Source of the DNA: an uncultured bacterium
GTDB lineage: Bacteria > Cyanobacteriota > Vampirovibrionia > Gastranaerophilales > Gastranaerophilaceae
Direction of reading: 5' to 3'
Assembly: GCA_946183815.1 (NCBI GenBank)
Contig: CAMHDG010000043.1
Span: 1-9,309, forward strand
Length of the DNA stretch: 9,309 nt
Below, piece by piece: positions 6,166-9,309 of the stretch (positions are counted from its first letter, which is position 1; every line of letters starts with the position of its first letter). The translations under genes were made by a program, and so were the position numbers. The notes beneath the pieces are model-generated. The model was not told the origin of the DNA. It searched no databases and saw nothing but the letters and a program-made list of their open reading frames with translations.

Positions 6166-6843
6166 ATGTTAGAGGAGTTAAAAAATAAAGTTGTTGTATC
6201 ATCTCAGGCGATGCCTGACGAGCCGTTATACAAAGAAGAATGTATGATGGCAATGATGAAATCTGTTGTTAATGGAGGTGCAGAAGTTCTTCGTGTCGCA
6301 GGAGCAAGAGATGTTAAAAATGCAAAGAGTTTAGGGGTTAAAGTAATAGGGCTAACTAAACCTGACGGACTCCCTGATAACTGGAAAGAAATTGTCTATA
6401 TTACCCCTACTCTAAAAGAGGTAAATGAACTTATTGAGGCAGGGGCAGACGTTATTGCTTTTGACGGAACATCAAGACCACGTCCTAATAATTGCACTCT
6501 TGAAGATATTATTACCGCTATACACAAAGCAGGCAGGCTTGCTATGGCTGATATAGCAACTATTGATGAGGCTATTAATTGTTCAAAATTAGGGGCAGAT
6601 ATTGTATCCACCACTCTGTCAGGTTACACTATGGAATCTCTGTCCGACAGCACTACCCCTGATTATGAGTTGTTACAAAAAATTGTTAAAACTGTTAAAA
6701 CACCAGTTATATTAGAAGGCAGAATTTGGGAGCCGAATCAGGTTAAAAAGGCTTTTGAATTAGGTGCGTATTGTGTTGTGATAGGTTCAGCCATAACAAG
6801 ACCTCAACTTATTACAAAAAGATTTATAGAAGGAGTTAATTAA
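6166..6843 (+). CDS. N-acetylmannosamine-6-phosphate 2-epimerase (NanE)
   Basis: This cytoplasmic TIM-barrel enzyme converts ManNAc-6-phosphate to GlcNAc-6-phosphate in sialic acid and ManNAc breakdown. At 225 residues it has the usual family length. Family motifs run in order: VVSSQAMPDEPLY (9-22), LRVAG (42-46) in place of the common IRANG, GLTK with candidate catalytic Lys65, VYITPTLKEV (77-86), DVIAFDGTSRPRP (95-107), MADIAT with Asp129, STTLSGYT (148-155), LEGRI with Glu184, and VVIGSAITRPQLITKRF (204-220). The start MLEEL matches the family. A TTG start 36 bases earlier would fall within the terminator stem and add foreign residues, so it is rejected. No good Shine-Dalgarno precedes the ATG (only GGGG 13 bases away), which fits a leaderless transcript. 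No nanA lyase is seen in the window. Confidence 0.95.
   Translation: MLEELKNKVVVSSQAMPDEPLYKEECMMAMMKSVVNGGAEVLRVAGARDVKNAKSLGVKVIGLTKPDGLPDNWKEIVYITPTLKEVNELIEAGADVIAFDGTSRPRPNNCTLEDIITAIHKAGRLAMADIATIDEAINCSKLGADIVSTTLSGYTMESLSDSTTPDYELLQKIVKTVKTPVILEGRIWEPNQVKKAFELGAYCVVIGSAITRPQLITKRFIEGVN
6830..6835 (+). promoter_or_regulatory. strong Shine-Dalgarno for the 59-residue gene
   Basis: AAGGAG lies inside the last codons of nanE, seven bases before the ATG at 6843. It is one of the best ribosome sites in the window and is the main evidence that the short downstream frame is translated. Confidence 0.75.
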
Positions 6844-7022
6844 TGAAAATTTTAGGAATTACACCTTTATCAACATGGAACAGAGTAGAAAGTATTATGA
6901 AAATTATGCAGGATACCTCTGTTATTCAAACACGACAAATTCAACATTCATCATCTCAAAAAATTAATGATAAAGGTTTTGTGACAGAAGCAACAGGAAA
7001 TTTACTGAACAAACTGGGTTAA
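6843..7022 (+). CDS. 59-residue small protein of unknown function in the nan operon
   Basis: The frame opens with ATG overlapping the nanE stop by one base (TAATG) and closes with TAA 10 bases before the ROK kinase ATG, filling the gap almost exactly. An AAGGAG ribosome site sits seven bases upstream. The protein starts MKILGITPLSTWNRVESIMK, continues with a hydrophilic Gln/Ser-rich middle (TRQIQHSSSQK) and ends ATGNLLNKLG. It has no signal peptide, membrane helix or cysteine. I do not recognise the family. Its position suggests co-translation with nanE and the kinase, so a small regulator or accessory of that pathway is possible; equally it may be the relic of a longer gene. Confidence 0.7.
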   Translation: MKILGITPLSTWNRVESIMKIMQDTSVIQTRQIQHSSSQKINDKGFVTEATGNLLNKLG

Positions 7023-7032
7023 AAGGGGTTTT

Positions 7033-7908
7033 ATGAAAAAAGCGTTGGCATTTGATATTGGCGGAACAAAGATATATTACACTATTGTTAATGAACAGGG
7101 TGAAATAGATGGGGATATAAAAAAGAACTCTACTCCAAAAACGATTGATGAAATAAAATCAATACTTGAAAAAGGAATAGCAGAGAACCCTGATGTTGAT
7201 GTTATTGCAATAGCAACGGCGGGTGCTGTTAATAATGAAAATACAAGAGTTATAAGTTCAACAGGGAATTTGCCTGACGGTTACAGAAATATAGATTTTC
7301 AAAAATTGTCAGATAAAAAAGTTTTTGTGGAAAACGATGCAAACGCTGCGTCTTGGGCAGAATACAAAATAGGTTCTTCAAAAGGGTGTGCTAACTCTGT
7401 TATGCTGACATTAGGAACAGGTGTTGGCGGTGGAATTATACTTAATAACAAATTATATAAAGGAAAATCAGGTTCGGCAGGTGAGATGCACTTTAAGATG
7501 TACCCTGATAAACGCAGAAAGTGTACCTGCGGGGCTTATGATTGTTTTGAAGCCTATGCCTCAGGTACGGGGTTAAAACTTACTGCTGAAGAAATTACAG
7601 GGAATAAAGAAATAACAACTTACGATGTTATTGATGGGCTGAAAGTAGGTTGTCCTGAGATGACTAAAGTTTTTAAAACTTGGCAAAACCACATTACACA
7701 AGGTATTATAGGGCTTGCAAATATATTTGACCCTGACTGTTTTGTTTTGTCAGGCTCTATGGCTCAATTTGTTGATACCCAAAAAATTGAGGAAGATGTT
7801 AATTCTGAAATAGTAACCTCACCAACACGTGTGAAATTGGGAACGGCAGGGAATTATTCAGGCATGATTGGAACTGCTCTTTTGGCGCTGGAAAGTCTTG
7901 AGGGGTAG
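7033..7908 (+). CDS. ROK family sugar kinase, probable N-acetylmannosamine kinase (NanK-like)
   Basis: This cytoplasmic ATP-dependent sugar kinase has 291 residues, the size expected for NanK or glucokinase-type ROK proteins. Visible motifs are DIGGTK (8-13, phosphate binding), ENDANAA with catalytic Asp102, LGTGVGGGII (127-136), GEMHF with His153, and the zinc motif CTCGAYDCFEAYASG with Cys164, Cys166 and Cys171. The usual Gly before the last Cys is Asp here. The C-terminal TAGNYSGMIGTALLAL is also typical. AAGGGG lies four bases before the ATG. With nanE just upstream the simplest substrate is ManNAc, giving ManNAc-6-P for NanE; glucose or GlcNAc cannot be excluded, because ROK specificity is hard to read from sequence. 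No HTH domain is present, so it is a kinase rather than a ROK repressor. Confidence 0.9.
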   Translation: MKKALAFDIGGTKIYYTIVNEQGEIDGDIKKNSTPKTIDEIKSILEKGIAENPDVDVIAIATAGAVNNENTRVISSTGNLPDGYRNIDFQKLSDKKVFVENDANAASWAEYKIGSSKGCANSVMLTLGTGVGGGIILNNKLYKGKSGSAGEMHFKMYPDKRRKCTCGAYDCFEAYASGTGLKLTAEEITGNKEITTYDVIDGLKVGCPEMTKVFKTWQNHITQGIIGLANIFDPDCFVLSGSMAQFVDTQKIEEDVNSEIVTSPTRVKLGTAGNYSGMIGTALLALESLEG

Positions 7909-7910
7909 TT

Positions 7911-8123
7911 ATGGGAAAGTCTAAAAGCAGAATTATTGCAAGGGGTAAATATGACAGAATAGAAAATATTTCAAGGGAAGATGCAATTCGTATTGTTGTC
8001 GAAAAATTAACAAAAAAAGAACCCGCTGACGATATTATCACTTTGTTTGGACTAAAACCTGAAGAGTTGCTTGAGGCGGGGGCGGAATATGAAGCGGTTA
8101 AATCAATAGAAAGGTTGCTTTGA
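7911..8123 (+). CDS. 70-residue helical protein of unknown function
   Basis: AGGGG (7901-7905) inside the end of the kinase gene sits five bases before this ATG, which follows the kinase stop by two bases. The stop TGA overlaps the next start (TGATG). The chain has a basic N-terminus (MGKSKSRIIARGKYDR) and then two or three predicted helices: SREDAIRIVVEKLTKK, ADDIITLFGLKPEELLEAG and YEAVKSIERLL. The second resembles the helix-turn-helix rhythm of small DNA-binding or adaptor proteins, but no family can be named. There are no cysteines, signal or membrane segment. Tight packing on both sides strongly supports that it is a gene and is co-translated. Confidence 0.8.
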   Translation: MGKSKSRIIARGKYDRIENISREDAIRIVVEKLTKKEPADDIITLFGLKPEELLEAGAEYEAVKSIERLL

Positions 8124-9103
8124 TGTTTTCAAAACTCAAATTTTGGCTGGAATGTTCAAGATGGTATGCACTTCCCATGAGTGTTTTTTCTTGGTTTGTC
8201 GTGTTTTCTTACGCTTTACAACATGACGGGAATGCACTTTACGGGGTTATTGCTCTTGTCGGAATTTGTTTTTCTCATCTGGCAACAAATCTGTTTGATG
8301 ATTTTTGTGATTTCAATATTTTACAAAAAAATATTGACCATAATAACAACATAATTTTGCCAAATACCCAAAGGGGTAAATGTAAGTATATTCTTGATGG
8401 GAAGGTTAAGTTATCAGAGGTTTTATTAACTGTCGGTATATATTGTTTTATTTCTCTTTTAATCGGTTTATTTTTCTATTTTGCGGTTGGTAAGACAGTT
8501 CTTTGGTTTATATTGGGCGGAGGTTTAATTGTTCTTTTTTATTCCTTGTTATCAAATATATGTCTGTCAGAACTTGCAGTTGGTTTAGTGTTTGGTCCGT
8601 TGATGTTTGGCGGGGTGTACTATGTTATGACAGGGAAACTGACTCCTGAGGTTTTTGCTCTTTCTGTTGCACCGATGCTTTTTACGGTTAATCTTTTGTT
8701 TACGGATACCTTTTTAGATAAAGATATTGATAAGAAAGAGGGAAAAAGAACCCTCGTTTCACTTTTTAAAACGGATGAAAATGTTTTGAATTTTCAAAAA
8801 GGTCTGCTGACTGTTGCATATTTGTCAGTATTGCTTATTCCTATTTTTGATATATCAGATTGGGAAGTGTTTTTTGTTTTTTTGACAGTTCCGCTTGCGT
8901 CTGATTTGCTAAATTCTTTAAAACTTTATTCAGAGGATAAATCGGTTATTCCTGATAAAAAATGGTTTCATTTTCCGTTTGAAGAATGGGATGATATAAA
9001 GGAGAACCGTTCACAAACATTTATGTTCAGAATGTATCAGGCAAGAAATCTGATGATTTATTTTGCCGGGATATTGTCTTTGACTCTTTGGTTTGGCGGG
9101 TAG
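8123..9103 (+). CDS. UbiA-family prenyltransferase, MenA-like
   Basis: This 326-residue membrane protein has about eight or nine hydrophobic segments. UbiA enzymes transfer a polyprenyl chain to an aromatic acceptor. The first Asp-rich motif is NLFDDFCD (56-63), the same spacing as the MenA type NxxxDxxD. The second is DTFLDKDID (195-203), a DxxxDxxxD motif followed by GKRTL (207-211), also characteristic of MenA. MenA makes demethylmenaquinone from dihydroxynaphthoate, so a quinone role is favoured, but no other men gene is in the window. A polar, aromatic stretch (DKKWFHFPFEEWDD, 278-291) lies before the last hydrophobic segment and is not something I recall from MenA. The ATG at 8123 is preferred over a TTG three bases earlier: AAAGG (8110-8114) is eight bases away and the start overlaps the preceding stop. 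No terminator follows. Confidence 0.85.
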   Translation: MFSKLKFWLECSRWYALPMSVFSWFVVFSYALQHDGNALYGVIALVGICFSHLATNLFDDFCDFNILQKNIDHNNNIILPNTQRGKCKYILDGKVKLSEVLLTVGIYCFISLLIGLFFYFAVGKTVLWFILGGGLIVLFYSLLSNICLSELAVGLVFGPLMFGGVYYVMTGKLTPEVFALSVAPMLFTVNLLFTDTFLDKDIDKKEGKRTLVSLFKTDENVLNFQKGLLTVAYLSVLLIPIFDISDWEVFFVFLTVPLASDLLNSLKLYSEDKSVIPDKKWFHFPFEEWDDIKENRSQTFMFRMYQARNLMIYFAGILSLTLWFGG

Positions 9104-9160
9104 ATTTAAATTTATATTGTTTTATTAGTGAAGTGTAATTATGGAACAGGAGAGTAAAAA

Positions 9161-9309
9161 ATGAAACTGACTATGCTGGGAACAGGGAATGCACTTGTGA
9201 CGGATTGTTATAACACTTGTTTTTTGTTAGAGGATAACGGGCAAAGTTTGTTAGTTGACGGCGGTGGCGGAAACACTATTTTACGTCAGATAAAGTATGC
9301 AGGTTATGA
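9161..9309 (+). CDS. metallo-beta-lactamase fold protein (5' part, cut by window end)
   Basis: Only 49 complete codons are present and the frame is still open. The translation MKLTMLGTGNALVTDCYNT, then CFLLEDNGQSLLVDGGGGN and ILRQIKYAG, has the start expected of MBL-fold hydrolases of the RNase Z / PhnP-like type: the LGTGNA strand, NTCFLLE, and LLVDGG ending a beta hairpin. The HxHxDH metal site would lie beyond the window. AGGAGAG at 9148-9154 is six bases before the ATG. The 57-base gap after the prenyltransferase shows no terminator, so it probably belongs to the same transcript. The substrate is unknown. Confidence 0.8.
   Translation, partial: MKLTMLGTGNALVTDCYNTCFLLEDNGQSLLVDGGGGNTILRQIKYAGY

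Noticed and set aside
9141..9164. Seven-codon ORF (MEQESKK) before the MBL-fold gene
   Set aside because: It has no ribosome site, and its sequence mainly contains the Shine-Dalgarno of the downstream gene, so it is likely incidental.
1..9309. Transposon, phage, CRISPR, toxin-antitoxin pair or tRNA/rRNA gene
   Set aside because: No transposase, integrase, repeat-spacer array, paired inverted ends or cloverleaf could be recognised by eye on either strand.

Overview
The window is AT-rich bacterial chromosome using the standard code, with TAA, TAG and TGA all acting as stops. Genes are short and mostly on the + strand. Several have clear Shine-Dalgarno sites (AGGAG, AAGGAG or AAAGG), but several first in-frame start codons are not the best ones. 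The mix of exported M48-like proteins, a Pro/Gln-rich HEAT-like protein with an N-terminal YNAVQIN-type motif, GT8 and sialic-acid salvage genes suggests a gut-associated, possibly Gastranaerophilales/Melainabacteria-like organism. That placement is a pattern-based guess; Firmicutes or another AT-rich gut lineage is not excluded.

Left part (1-2957). Two tandem small hairpins are followed by a probable promoter and a two-gene unit of exported proteins. The first is an M48-type metallopeptidase homologue whose HExxH has become HQxxH. The second is an unrecognised secreted protein carrying four short acidic repeats. A family 8 glycosyltransferase lies convergently on the - strand, with its own TATAAT promoter.

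Middle part (2958-6160). A 478-residue protein has a HELGH zinc-protease motif of the gluzincin type, with an EAFAE segment like that of anthrax lethal factor, and no signal peptide. About 400 bases without a gene follow. Then come a 57-residue protein and a 330-residue HEAT-like protein that share a nearly identical 22-residue N-terminal motif. At DNA level this motif has diverged almost entirely at silent positions. A strong rho-independent terminator closes this unit.

Right part (6130-9309). A promoter that overlaps the terminator stem appears to start a tightly packed operon, possibly with a leaderless first message. Its order is ManNAc-6-phosphate epimerase (nanE), an undescribed 59-residue protein, a ROK sugar kinase (probably ManNAc kinase), a 70-residue helical protein, a MenA-like UbiA prenyltransferase and, after 57 bases, the start of a metallo-beta-lactamase-fold protein cut by the window end. 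NanE plus a ROK kinase would convert ManNAc to ManNAc-6-P and on to GlcNAc-6-P. The prenyltransferase and the two small proteins have no obvious place in that pathway.

The observations most worth following are the silent-site-diverged motif pair, the 59-residue gene inside the nan operon, the terminator/promoter overlap before nanE, and the zinc-protease pair (one apparently inactive, one apparently active).
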